Assembly (NCBI GenBank): GCA_033063855.1
Contig: CP093829.1
Span: 19,561,537-19,625,536, forward strand
Length of the DNA stretch: 64,000 bases
Source of the DNA: Smittia aterrima
Lineage: Eukaryota > Arthropoda > Insecta > Diptera > Chironomidae
Direction of reading: 5' to 3'
A model generated the notes under the pieces. The model searched no databases and was not told where the DNA came from. It saw only the letters and a list, made by a program, of their open reading frames with translations. The translations under genes were made by a program, and so were the position numbers. How positions within the stretch are numbered: the first letter of the stretch is position 1; each line of letters starts with the position of its first letter. Below are positions 50,769 through 63,789 of this stretch, piece after piece.

Positions 50769-52292
50769 GTGAGTAGAAGCGATCGGAAGTTGCAATAAAA
50801 AAGAGTTTAAGAGCTTCGTACATCGTAAAATGCTAAAGTGATCGACAGCATAAATCAAAAATTGATTCAATTTCACAAATTGATCGAGACGAAAGAGTTT
50901 GATACGAGTAGAAATAAATTTCAATCACTATTGACCGAGAGTTAATTAAAAATTCACATGATGTGCATGCAATCACGAGGAAACCTTAAACCAATATGAG
51001 CTTCGTGCTGGTCGAGACTTAATAAATTATTCAGAGACTGTGACATGATGGTGCAAGTGATTCTTTCTGCGGAGAAGAAGCCGTGCGCCTCACAGAGTTG
51101 TAACTTGCTAAGAGCTTCAGTCAACAGTCTCGTGATCACTGAAATGATTTTCCAATTCGATAATGCGATGAGAGGTGCTTGCGTCGTTCGACTTTCCTTT
51201 CAATTAGGATAAAAGTTTTTAATTTTCTTAAATGCAATGTCATCGACTTCTCGCAGCGTTAAATCGAAAGAAAACATTTTCACGTAATAGTCCATTAACT
51301 TAAATTACACAATTGCATCGTTCTCTCGATTGTGCAAACATAAAAGTGCATCTGAGTCCTCGATAGCCAACTGGAGTGGAAGAAATTTAAGCAAAATAGA
51401 ACGAAGAACGAAGAAAGGAATTTTAATGACAACAGGTGCAATTGCTGTAACTTAAAAATTCATTCTCATCTATCGGACGAAAACTTTAAACGAAACTCAA
51501 TCACCCTTGAGATTTTCTATCAAAATCAATTAACACTTCAACGATTTTCAGTTTCTTTTATGCAGCTTGGAAATAATTATTTGAGACGAGAGTAATTAGG
51601 TTGCAAGCACTACAAATTTGTTATAATTAATCAAAAGCCCCAACATAGAATTTTCTCTCGAGAAAATATTTTTTGTACTGTTCACTGAGCAATCAGAAAA
51701 CTGTTTTGCTCCCTCTCTTGTAGTTCACAACTTAAATTAATTTTCACACAAAGCCACAGCGATGCGAAAAGTTTAATTTTTCATGACGAAGAAGAGAAAC
51801 TTCTTCGAATGGAAAATAAACATTAGGGAACTAATTAATGGGATGGATTCTTAGTGAGGACTCATCTTTGGTTGACTGGCCGTGAAATAATTTCATTAAA
51901 ACATTGAAACCTTTTATAGACGAGAAGGAGCGTCAATCAAGCTAAAACAAAAAGATTTTTCCACATCAACTAGTAAGAAAAATGTTTAATAATGTAATTA
52001 AGTTGATGTGTCTTCGCCGCTCCGCAAATTATTTCTTCTCAAGGAAATGTCGCCTTTTGAAATTAATGAAATAATGAATGAGATTAATGATAAACCAATT
52101 AGATATTTAGCTTCACGAAGAAAGTCTCGTCCGGGACTCTATTAAAGCAATTTTACCCTAAAACCAAACGCAACCTCGTGAGCACTTTAGTTAAGCGTTC
52201 ACAATTAGTATGCATAACCATGGATTTGATAATTTCGTGTTAATGTGTTGCGTTGCGTGTATGAAAATGAATCTCTTTTCCTCTTTGCACAG

Positions 52293-52312
52293 CCAGAAGC
52301 GAAACTAGAATC
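52293..52312 (+). other. Candidate 20-nt micro-exon in the antiporter leader region
   Basis: A strong pyrimidine tract and acceptor (ttttcctctttgcacag) end at 52292, and a consensus donor GTAAGT starts at 52313, leaving 20 nt between them. It lies between the proposed promoter and the first coding exon of the antiporter gene. It contains no ATG, so a UTR exon is the simplest reading. This could be chance. Confidence 0.25.
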
Positions 52313-55300
52313 GTAAGTCTTCTTTAATCAGTGTTCAGTGACGAGAATATTAATCAAAGTTAAACTTCTCCTGATTCAATTCTGGAACTTTACAATGGAA
52401 AATTTTTGCTTTACTCGATAATGAACGTAACCCCGAGAATGAAAAATTAATTTTTGTTCATTGGTGTTGACGTCTGCAAAGCAGAGAATAATCGAAACTT
52501 GCCAGCTCACTGTCAATCATTTAGGGCGAATATTTACATTTAATTTACTCTTCTAGCGTTAGTTTCATTATCGCTTGGTAATTGCTCTGTTTTGCTTCTC
52601 CTTTTGACGACGAAAGGGTTCAGCAAAGTTATGAAAGCGACGTAGAATAATCGACAGTTTTAAGCTTTTAGATGTAATTAAAACTTTATAATTATCACCA
52701 ACAATGTGTTTGCCATTGGGACTTGTTGTCACGAAGGATCCGAAACAAGAGGAAGCGGAACTTGATTATCTTCAGATTAAGATTATTCTTTTGGTTCAAC
52801 TGAAGAGAGAGCAACTTTCGTTGCCACATGTGATGGAGCTTACGAGTAATTTAATAAAACGATTAGGTGGAAACTTTTCAGCTTTGAGATGCTTTGAACA
52901 CATTGTAAAAGCTGTCATGGTGACCTCAAGACATTCAGGAAAACTAATTGATAAAAGTTTCCGATGTAACTGTTGAGTGAAGACATTGATTCACATTAAA
53001 AGCGACACAGCACGAAAACAGCAAAACTACAAGTACAAGGCGAGCTAGACTCGAGACGCGACGCGAGGTATCTCGTAAAGATTCAAGATCAATAACACAT
53101 GCTGCAGTTTACGTAATCGTCAGACACGACACAATTAAATAAAATGCAGTTGAGATCGTCTGAAGTGTTTGCATTTCGTCGCGAAATGGAATGTTGACCA
53201 ATAAATCGTGATAGTTGGCAATCTCGTGCTGATTATTTAATAAATTACTGGAACGAAGAATTCAGAGAAGGAATTTTCTAAGCAAAACTGGAGCGTGCTT
53301 TAGAACTCTATCAGCTTAGACAAACAACTTAAGAATCCGGTTCGAGAAATTTTCACTTTCTGTAAAGCTAAGTTTGATGAAGCAATTGCTGAATGATTAA
53401 AATGCTTTGTTTGGGTTGATTTTGGACAACAAAGCACCTTGAAGTGTTAAGAAGCGCCCGAAACAAACATTTTCATGAATTATTCATGATTCCAGCCGAA
53501 AATATTAACAAAGGAGCTTCGTTCAAAGAAAGACTTTACATTCGCTTTGTAGTTCTTCGGAAGAAACTTGCAACAATATTTGCATCATCTTTAATCGAGG
53601 GAAGAATGAAACAAATTCACTTAAATTCGAGTTTAATGAGTTGGCAATGCATGCGCAATCAACGTTTAGTCTCGCAATTTGTCGCATTCACGTAAATCGC
53701 AACATCAAATCTGAAGGTCAATAAAACAGCACGCAGTCTCGAGTTGTCGCAAAACGTTTCGTTTATTTGCTGAGGTTTGTTGAACTCAACTACGAGTCGA
53801 ATGCATAGGAGCTGTTGTAGCACGTTTCGATGGTTCAAAAATTAATTGAAACTCAAAAGTTTGTTCTTTAGAAAGGAAAATGGGAAATCTCAAAAGCAGA
53901 CGCGCCTGATCTCATTCTCATCGAGATTTTGTTTGTTAACTTCGCGAGTTCTTGATCATCCAATTCGCCCTTTAACCGAAAAAGTTCACGAGCAGACTCG
54001 ATGATGAAAACGAAAAAAAGCGAAAGAAAATTCAATAAGTTTGAGCGTCACTTTGTGTTCGCCTGCTCGAGTGAAAATATGATTTTCGCCAAATTCCCCT
54101 CCCGCTCCAACATCAATTCAATGATTCAATGAACAAGATTTTGGTTTGTGCCATTTGACTAAAAGCTGCAGATTCCGCCGAGCGAAACAGCTTCCATTAA
54201 CATTCCTACTATTCGATTTTCACAAGACGAATTCTCCAGAACTTAGCCGACGAAACGTGCTGAGCATAATTAATTATTTCGTTCGAGGCTTTTTAGGGAT
54301 TTTCGATCGGGGAACCTGAGGAGGAAAGAAAAATAAGAAGAAATCTCAATTTTATTTTCTGGCTGATTAATTTGGAACTGTCGAGTAAGAAGCCAAGGAC
54401 GATAAATTTTATAAGCAAATTGCATGTTTTCGTATTTTCCATCTTTAGTCGCCTCGCTGAAGATTGAATGCCTTATTTATTCGCGTATCATTTGGAATTT
54501 TTCTAGCTAGCTCAACCAACACAATTTCTCGCCCGACTCGTTTCTCTGCAGCATCTCGTAAATTGAGGAGAAGTAATTTCCTTCAGTGCGGAGAAATCAC
54601 GTCCTGTGAAATGCAGTTTGCGACCAGCTTTTCCCGTTTGTTTGTTTTTCAAAACATTTTCACTTGAACGTGACTTGGAAAATGTGTCAGTTTGATGTTT
54701 GAAAGAGTTGAGTCCGAGAATCGCAATTTAAAGGTCTCAAGTTTAACAGCAAATTGTCAAATTACAAACTTTAAGAATTGTCACAATCTCTTTCTGTCTC
54801 TCAGAGAGATTCTCTCTTTCAATAACGTTAAATTATTAGTCAAACGAAATGTGAACTTCATTAAAGTCAAACTTTGCAATTAACACTGAATGCGACCAGC
54901 ACATTCCGCACTTCGTTAAAAATTCTAATTAAACATATCTCACCAATTATGCACTTACAAATTGGAATAATTGCATAATTTCCTGTGATAAAATTTTTCC
55001 TGTGATATTTGGTTGATGACATTGCTCTCAATTCAAGTTGAAAACAACATTTGATGAATTTAAAATGAAATGCTTTCGTGAGGAATGAAATATTGAATGA
55101 ATTTAAATCGAGATGACATAACAATTTATTTTGTTTTTTGAACATTTCAATTACAAGGGAATTAATTATTCATGCCAGTGGCGCTTGATTATTTCCAATT
55201 CAAAGCTTCTGTTTGATTCACCATTTGCTGACATAATCAAAAATATTTAATTATTATTTATTTAAAAGTTAACTGTCTCGCGGATATTTTATCGTGCAGC

Positions 55301-56430
55301 TCTGAGAATTATATTCAAACCAAATCAAGTATAGATATCAATATTGATTCACAATCTCAATTAAATCCACTTTATCGAGTTTATAATCTCCGATATTGAT
55401 TGATTTATGATGCCACGATCTGCCTCCGCTCTCAAGCGCGACATGTGTTTGCCTAACTGCTAATTAAATTACATCAATTAAGCATTCAATTGCCTTTCGG
55501 AGCGAAAAGAAAATATTTTTCTTATTTTTTAATTTTTCAAGAGCGAACATAAAAGTCGAAATCAGTCGTTCTTGTATTACTTTCAGTAATAAATTATCAT
55601 CGAAGCAATTTACTTTGACTGATAAAATGCCTTTGCGTTGATTAATTATTCTGTCCGCGAAGCGAAAATAACGCTAATAGCAAGGAATCTTCATTACGAG
55701 CATCCCGCTGTGTAATTAGGCGAAGCTCTCTTGAGTTAGTCACGCGACTTAATTTAAGAATGTTCCGAATATTCATTCAGAAGTCAATTCAATTCCCAGA
55801 TCAACATCGAAGTCATTTAGTTGAAGACGAAGATTCTGGTGAAGAAAGTGAAGACTTCTTGTGACAAATGAGTGCTCGACATGTCGACAAATGAAGATAT
55901 CAATTTTAATAAATCGTCGTAACACTTTTTATTGCTGCGCTGACATCGGGAACGACAATAAGCAGATTGATTGAAGCAGCATCATGTCGACACTTTTTTT
56001 ATTTCATTTAAGTCATGTTGCAACATTTGCTGAACTTTCCGCTGATTGATCGATGCAAGTGTCAATTATTTTGTTTGGAGATGACAAATTGGAAATTTCA
56101 TGAAGGGAAGAAAAGAAAAAACTTTCCACAACAATGACAAATCTTTAAACTTATCTCACTAAATATTTTGATTTATAATCAAGTCTCAATGAGAAAACGT
56201 TCAATGCAAAGCCAACAGTAATCTATGTCAAGTGGGCGCGACAATTTTATTGTCGCTTATCAGCTTTCAAAATAATTGCAAATACAAGCTTAGTTCATGA
56301 TTGATAATCGGAAATGAATTGGAATTCCATCATTGTCTGTCAATATCGGGATATTTTCGGAATGAAATGATTGAGCCGTTTTAAGTTAATCCCAACGATA
56401 ACCTTAACATTTTTTTTCTTCTATTTTAAG
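52313..56430 (+). other. Proposed leader intron of the antiporter gene (4.1 kb)
   Basis: If the leader model is right this is intronic; otherwise it is intergenic. Frames at 52704-52976 (90 codons) and 53444-53695 (83 codons) have more even amino-acid use than most chance ORFs nearby, but show no domain, signal or splice partner. A hairpin-capable sequence, gcgacaat-ttt-attgtcgc, is at 56238-56256. Confidence 0.35.
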
Positions 56431-56437
56431 CTTCAAA

Positions 56438-59400
56438 ATGGATTCAAACGATTTCCCGCCGCCAATTGCGAGCAATGGAACTCATACACCGCCAACACAT
56501 CAGAACGAAGCGCGACGCAAAGTCTCAATCCTCACCGATCCCCCGGCTGGTTACGATAATTTGGCCTACGATGGAAAAGTCTCCCGAAAGATTTCCCAAG
56601 TGAGAATTAAAATTTAATGTCGTCGAGAGAAGCCGAAAAGCTTTTCAAATATCCCAGATTAGGAGCGAGAGCTCTAAGAACTAATCAAGCTCGTTGCATG
56701 ATAATTAGCTTTCGCCCACTTATAAACGTTCGTTTCCACTTAGCAATCTGACCACTCAGACCAAGGTCCGACGCGGAAGAAGAGCATTCTACATAATCCC
56801 CTTACACCTCAACAACAACAGCAGCAACTTCAGCAAGCACAACCTGAAACAATCGTGCAGCAACCCACATCACAAGCTCTACCTACAATCATTCCTCAAT
56901 TGCAATCTATTTACGGTGAGCTTCCGTTAGATGAAAGCTGTGAAAAGCTTTCGCACATATTGAGAAAGAGAACAGCTAAGCGGATTGAGGAGTTTTCTCA
57001 CTCTCATGCGAGAAATATTGAATTAATTGGATCTAATTGAAAACTCTTTTTTCTTTCACTTTAGAGAAGCAAAATGGCGATCATCCGCGAGTGAAAAAAC
57101 ATTCGACGACAGAGTCGTTGTATTCGAGGCACGACAAAGAGTCGAAGAAGTCAAAAGCCGTAAAGGGTAACGGCGACTCGCTTGAAGGTTCATGGATTTA
57201 TGCCTTGTGTATGAGATGCCGAGTTCAATGTGAGTTTGCGTTTAGAAAATCCGACAGCTCTGAGCTTTTCAGATGACCCAGGCTGTTAATTTGAATAATC
57301 GTTACGTTCCAAATGTTTTTTCGTTCTCGCTTCGTTTATTACAAAAACACAATTTCAATCTTCACTCAACAGATAATACGCCATCATGGCAGCCAAAGTA
57401 CTGGACGAAGGTTTGTCCCTATCCGCTCTGTCCTTCATATCGTCAATTTGCTCGATTGGTCAGCATCATTCTTATCGGTGAGTGTTTTGAAGCCAGAGAC
57501 AAAGCTTTGCAATTAGAGATTTGATATCTTAATAAAGGCTTTGTTCGTAAGTGAATGTGCGTGGGTGTGGATGAGAGTGGATAAAAGAATAATGTTAGCT
57601 CGAAGCTCTTCTAGAGAAAATGAGAGAAGTCGGAAACTGCAATAAGTCAGTTTCAGCTCTTTCTGGTCGAGAAGTTTATGAGACAACACATGGAAATAAC
57701 AAATCTAAGGCAATTCTCCCTTCCTCCAATTCATTCTCGTCCATATCATTTGCCATGAGCACAAGGCAGAGACCAATTTATTATTTTTCGCTCTTAAGCC
57801 TCGAGCAGAAGACGCTTCTCTCCAGATGGCATGAAATTTGAGAATTTCCGTTTTCATTCGAAGACACCAAATCAATTCATCAAGATGGGCTCATGGCTAA
57901 ATCAATTTTGACCCAGATTTTCATCATGGAAAGCTTTCGTATTCAATGTGTTATGATTTCATTAAGAGAATTGTCATCTTCTCACAAGTTTTCCCTAATT
58001 CAAAGCAATCTTCCACTTGCTTTCCGTCCTCGCTCATTCCTCTCAGCACAGACTTAATTACATTACGTTCATTAACTTGCCTTTCCTTCTATCTCACGGC
58101 GAGTCGGGAACAAACGAAGTCATTGTGTACACCGAGAATACGATGAAAGTCCTGCGGCCAACAACGAATCAGTATGAAAGCTAATAAAATCAAACAACAT
58201 GACTTTCCGCCCGTGTTGAAAATGTGTTATTATGAGCTGCTGTGCATTGTTTCTTCGTCTTCTTCTTGTTCGATAGTGGAAAGAGAAGAGAAATCATATT
58301 TCCATTGATGCGAGAAACGAACATTAACAATCCAATCTCACACGAGGAAGAATTATTTATTGGCACTTTGTTGTGTGTTTCATTGAATCGAGAGAGTGAG
58401 AAGGAAAACAATAAATTTCCTTTCGTCCTTCTCCTTGAGTGGAAAATAAATTCATTAATGCGTTTAAAAAGACAATTTAATGAATTTACTTTTCTGTCTT
58501 TTTTTTCTTCTCATCTCGGTCCCCTGGGGTGAGCCTTCGAGTGACATCAAAACAAAAAATAACGATCTGCTGATCTAAGCTCTTAACAGACTCTCCTCTC
58601 GTACAACGCCAATGTCCACCAATCATAATATTTTTATGGGACTGCTCGAAACATTATTTTCCGATTTTTTATGTTCTTTACGCTTAATGCTTGACACACT
58701 TCCTTCCACATATCATTCGATTTGCTTTGCTCTCTCTCTCTCTCTCGCACATCGGAAGATGAATTACCAGAAACAAAAAGCAAACGTTAAGGTTTTAGCA
58801 GACGCTCTCCTCCCACGATTTTTGTGTGGGCCCACCAGAGCTCACAGAATCGGGAGAAAATTTGATAAATTGGATTTATTTACTGGTTACGCTTTAGTGA
58901 TTCTGACAAGTCTGCTTTCGCAATAAAGAGCAAAAGCTTTTCGCGATACGACTTCTAATGCCATCAACGATACACAACAGTTCCAAAACCGTTTGAAGAG
59001 GTGACAAGACAGAGATAGCAAGAAAATTGTTTGTTGTCCGACATCACTCTCCCTCTTGGTCCCCTGCACGCTTCGTCTTTACGTTTATGTTTGGTGTTTA
59101 TTTGACTCCGGGGAAGTGCGAAAAGCACTAAACAAAATTAATGCAAAATAAACTAGAAAAAGCGAGCAAGCGAGAGTCTCTCGACGAAGCCTTCTGCTTC
59201 CACATTCAACACATAGTCGTAAAGACGGCCAACGGACGATCGCAATATGGCGAAAGTTTTATCTTCCAAAGGAACGAAGATGCTTGCGGCCAGAGTAATT
59301 CACGCATACATCATCGTTCTCGTCATTAATTTTATCGTAGATTGCGGGCATTGATAAATTCTTTGCTTTCTTTTCATCGTCGTTGCTTCTATTTATTGTT

Positions 59401-62400
59401 TGCGAAGACCGAGATACATGTTTTCATTATGAACTCGCTCAGTTTCGCTCCTTTTATAACATTATTTATCGACATCTTCCTTATTCCTTGCCATGGCTTC
59501 TTTGCCCTCTCTAACAAGAAGCTTAGCAACAACTTTCTGTATCAATGTTCGACGATGCCTTGTTAACCGCTTTCGACACGTTCTCCTGCACATCTTGAGT
59601 GTTTGTTTAAATATGTTTCGTTGATCATACGGAAGCGTTCATAAAACTCCAATGAATGAGCAAAACTTTCTTCGCCACTCTCAATCAAATCGTTGTGTGT
59701 GGATTGAATTCGCAAAAACTAATTAATCATTGAGTCGAGGCGAAAGTCAATACACAGCAAACTTCAATTAAGTGTTTTGAGCTTTGCGGAAAATGTGAAA
59801 TCAATCGATGGAAAGTTTTATTTCACGTTGAGCTAGTTCGTGATTGTTGACTGAAGAACTTAGAGCTCACTTGCATTTGACGTAAATCTATTTTGTTGAT
59901 TCTTCCACTGCAAATAAATTGATCTAATTGTTTCCACGAAGCACTTTCATGAAAAAATCGGGTTTCAGAGATGTCTTCCGGGAATCGATTAACGACAATT
60001 ATTGAGTTGGCTCATGTTTCAGTTGATCCGATTAAAATTGACATTGCAAATGAAACTTCTTTTTCACTTAAATGTTTTCGTAGAAATTTTCCTGTCACGA
60101 TTTTTTGATAAATGAAAATACTTTGCTAAGCCCAATTTCGTTCGGAAGACTCTCCGGTTGGCAATCGGAAGCAATTTATAGCGACAAGCACAACAAATCG
60201 TCTAGGAGATAAATGGAAATTTGAAGTGAAATCTCCACACGAGAGAAAAGTTTCTTCGATTTTTCTTTTTATTTCATGTCGAAATGCAAACAACAACTCA
60301 CACTCGTGTCCTTGCCATGTTTTACTGTTGACATGGGAATTAAGATCCATTTCGGCTTAAAAACAAACTAAGCGAGAATCAAAGATTTTTAGAAAGCAGA
60401 AGGCAGGGCAGAAGGAGAGCTTCGTCTCTTTCTCACTCGCACGCACAAAAACAAATATTTTTTTATCGTTCGAGATCTCGACGAGTGTAAAAAAAAGTTT
60501 TCCTTTTCGATGTCAAGACCGAAATCAAAGCAAAAAGGGCAAAAAAGAAAACAATTTTTGAAAAGTTTATGCTTTTTATTTGGGCTTAGACTGGAGAGAC
60601 TCAGAACAAAAGGCGAGTCGTTGCCAAGCTTAGATTCGATTTTAATTATAGAACTTTATGAGCGCCAGATAAAACAATTCTTGGTGTTTTCCATTTGCTG
60701 AGCCAAAAAAACGGATCAGATAGCTAGACCGCAATGTGTGTATGTTATGGGCACGAGACCTTTGTTGAACTTTCTCAACCAAAAAACATGATTTTTTGCC
60801 TTTTGAGGAAACTTCCCTCTTCGTCCCTTTCTGATAAAAAATTTGAAAGTTTCAAGCCCAAAACTGTCGTACAGACACGAGAAACTCTCATAAAAAAGTG
60901 TAAACGTCGGTACAAGCAATGAAGTCATCAAAATGTCTTGCAAATCATGAACCCTTTGCTTCACCTGCGAAGTTAGGTTGACGAGAATCGCCGACAGGCT
61001 CATTAAGATAAAATTACCATAAAACACAACCGAACGATCCAATTTGCGAAGTGAAACATCTCACTAATGGACTTTTACATTCTCAATATTTAGGATTAAA
61101 GTTCTCTCTGGTCGCCGTACGGTCGAGTTCTGTAATCAAATTAAATTTAAACACTTTAATTCGACTAAAAATGGTTCTCCGAGGGAAAATGAAAAAAAAA
61201 GGAAAAATTTCTCTCGCTCTCGAGTGAAGTTGTCAGCAAATTTAGTTTATTTGTCGTTTTATCGCTTCTGCCGTACGGTGCTCATGCAAACATAAAAATT
61301 TACTCGTGAAATATCTACGAGAAGCTTTCTCGCTTTTAAAACTAAATGCAAACATTCATATTTTAGTCGAATTTAAAATTCATGAAAATATTTACTTTAA
61401 GTGCGAGATATGAATGAAAGAGACGAGAAACACACGCAGAATTGTTTAGGCTTTGCAATGTGAATCATAACGAAGCCATTTTTAATCCAAAATTAAACTT
61501 TCGCTGCGACACAAGAAATCCCTCGTCGCTTCATTATTTTTCTTGAAAGAATTAAATATTCGAACCGTTGACTTTCCCGGAAGAGCGAAAACAAACAATT
61601 CGAGGTAAAAAAAATTAAAGTTTTTATGAAAAGCTGTTGAATATTTAATTCTGGTGAATGAATACCTAGAATGGTCTCGAAATACAAAACCTGGTCACCA
61701 TCACGACAAAAGCTTTCATAATTTGCATAAGTACTCGAAATCCCACTCACATCCATCGCAACTATTTGCATTCTTCAAATCCCGAGTACGAAACGTGAAT
61801 GAATGAATGATGAAATTGGTTTCACGATAACAAAAAGCTTGAGAAGCGAAACAGCTTTCAAAATGATTCGCAACTCGCAATTGTGAGAAACGAATCGAGT
61901 TTCTCCTAATTGCCATTAGACGCTTTCGAAATTTCCATTTATAAATGAAACAACGCTTTGTAATTTAAAGGGATTCTCATCTGGGCAACGGTTTATGCAA
62001 TCATCGGCGAAACGGCTGCTCCTGGCGGGCAATTATTCAGCTTAGTTACGCTCACAGTCGCTGCAAATTTTGGTGGTTGGTTGTTCGGACTTACGACATT
62101 GCCTAGACTCATCGGAATGCTTCTCACGGGAATAATAATGCAGAACATCGGCCTCGTCAATATCGACGGAGAATTCAAGTTTGTCACGGCTGAACTTCGT
62201 AAATTTGCTCTTGTAATCATCTTAACTCGAGCTGGACTTGAAATGGATCCTGAAGCCTTCAAGAAAATTTGGGTAACAATCTTAAAGCTTGGTCTCGTGC
62301 CATGGTGTGTGGAAGCTGGCGTAAACTGCGTGTTTGGTCATTATCTCCTCGGCTTGCCATGGATGTGGGGCTTACTCCTCGGCTCCATTATTGCCGCTGT

Positions 62401-63789
62401 GTCGCCAGCTGTCGTCGTGCCATGTCTCTTCAGACTACGTACCAAAGGCTATGGAGTCGTTAAGGGAATTCCAACTTTAATTGTTGCCATTGCTGGAATT
62501 GACGACGCTGCATCCGTCGCCATCTTCGGAATAATTTCGAGCTTAATGTTTGCAACCGGAGGGCTTGCTTTTCAAATATCTCAAGGTACAGTTTCATTTA
62601 TATTAAGGCCTGTGATAAAAATTAATGTTGAAACCTTTTATTGCCGTTACCTTCATAGCTCCCGTGTGTATATTTGGCGGATTAGGGTTCGGAATCGTAT
62701 GGGGAAATCTTGCAAGAATTATTCCAGAGAAGGGCGATGAGTATCTCGTTCCCATCAGAATTCTTATGCTCTTCGGAGGTGGATTATTAGCGGTCTTCGG
62801 TAGCGAGATGATTCATTTTGACGGCGCTGGTCCCTTGGCTGTTGTCTTTGCTGCATTCACAAGTAACTACTATTGGTGTAAACAGGGATGGTCAGTTGAT
62901 GAGAATCCTGTCTCAACTGGATTTGAAATCTTCTGGATGATCTTTGAGCCAATTCTTTTCGGAATTACTGGAGCAAGTGTCAGAGTAAGTTGATTAAAGT
63001 TTCTATTTCTCTTTCATTTTTTACCAAAATTAATTTACAGATCAACGAGTTAGATCCAAATGTCGTTGGTTATGCTTTGATCTCTTTGGGAGCTGGTGCA
63101 ATTCTTAGAATTCTCGCGACGATTGGCATTGCATTCGGAGACAAACTTAACTGGAAAGAGAAGGTTTGTTGCTTTAAAAATGAAACTTATTTAAAGTAAA
63201 ATGTTTAATTTATAATTTCAGATTTTTGTTGCTCTTGCGTGCGCTGCCAAAGCTACAGTTCAAGCCGCGTTAGGTCCCGTGGCTCTTAAACATTTATCTG
63301 CCGATGATCCAGATCGCAGACATGCAGAAATAGTTTTAATGGTTTGCGTATTAGCCATCGTGTTGACGGCTCCCTTAGGAGCCATTCTCATCTCGATCAC
63401 GGGAACGAAACTGCTAACAAAAACGAAACAGCCGCAGAATATTGAAGGTAAAGGAAATTTATCGACTAATAATTAAATTTTATTGCTTTCGGGGCTTTAA
63501 TAATACTTACTCGCCGTTTAATACTTCGCTCGATGTTCGATACGGGAGCAGCAAAAAGAAACAAATTAATATTCACTCATGTGCGCTTTCTTTTCCCATT
63601 TCAGGTTGGCGTCGGTCGCATCGTCCATCGCTTCGTGATATCTCGATTATCGACGAGGAGGAAGAACGCGATAACATTGATCCTGAGCTCGGCCCCGATA
63701 ACCGAACCATCCAAAATACTCTACAGAACTCTGCAGCCCACTCCGCCAACAATTTAGCGCAAGTCCCCGCGGTTACGATAACAAAGTAA
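56438..63789 (+). CDS. Nha: SLC9B/NHA-type sodium (cation)/proton antiporter
   Basis: Nine coding exons, 56438-56599, 56744-56915, 57065-57229, 57373-57477, 61971-62585, 62659-62984, 63041-63163, 63222-63447 and 63605-63789, keep frame and give 692 aa. NHA proteins are CPA2-type antiporters related to bacterial NhaA. In insects they sit in epithelial membranes and move Na+ or other ions against H+. The first ~165 residues are polar and cytoplasmic, with two matching RK(V/K)SIL motifs (possible phosphosites) and a Gln-rich run. A Cys-rich WTKVCPYPLCPSY segment precedes the membrane domain, which starts near residue 190. The ion-binding Asp pair is D379-D380 in GIDDAASVAIFG, preceded by SIIAAVSPAVVVPCLFRLR. 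The tail is acidic (DEEEERDNIDPE). The start follows acceptor ttttaag at 56430 by only 7 bp, so a spliced 5' UTR is expected. Intron 4 is 4.5 kb; most others are 56-157 bp. Paralogue (Nha1 or Nha2) is unresolved. Confidence 0.93.
57478..61970 (+). other. Nha: Antiporter intron 4 (4.5 kb)
   Basis: This intron separates the regulatory N-terminus from the transmembrane core, a natural place for alternative promoters that would make an N-terminally shortened antiporter. It contains a (CT)8 run at 58730-58746. Frames inside it (for example 58242-58532, and 61493-61771 on the minus strand) show nothing recognisable. Confidence 0.6.
58730..58746. repeat. (CT)8 microsatellite
   Basis: Perfect CT dinucleotide run in antiporter intron 4. 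On the minus strand it reads (GA)n, which is also a GAGA-factor-type site in flies. Confidence 0.75.

Noticed and set aside
52704..53695. Two frames of 90 and 83 codons with fairly balanced amino-acid use
   Set aside because: No domain, signal, splice sites or homology that I recognise; kept only as a note under the leader intron.
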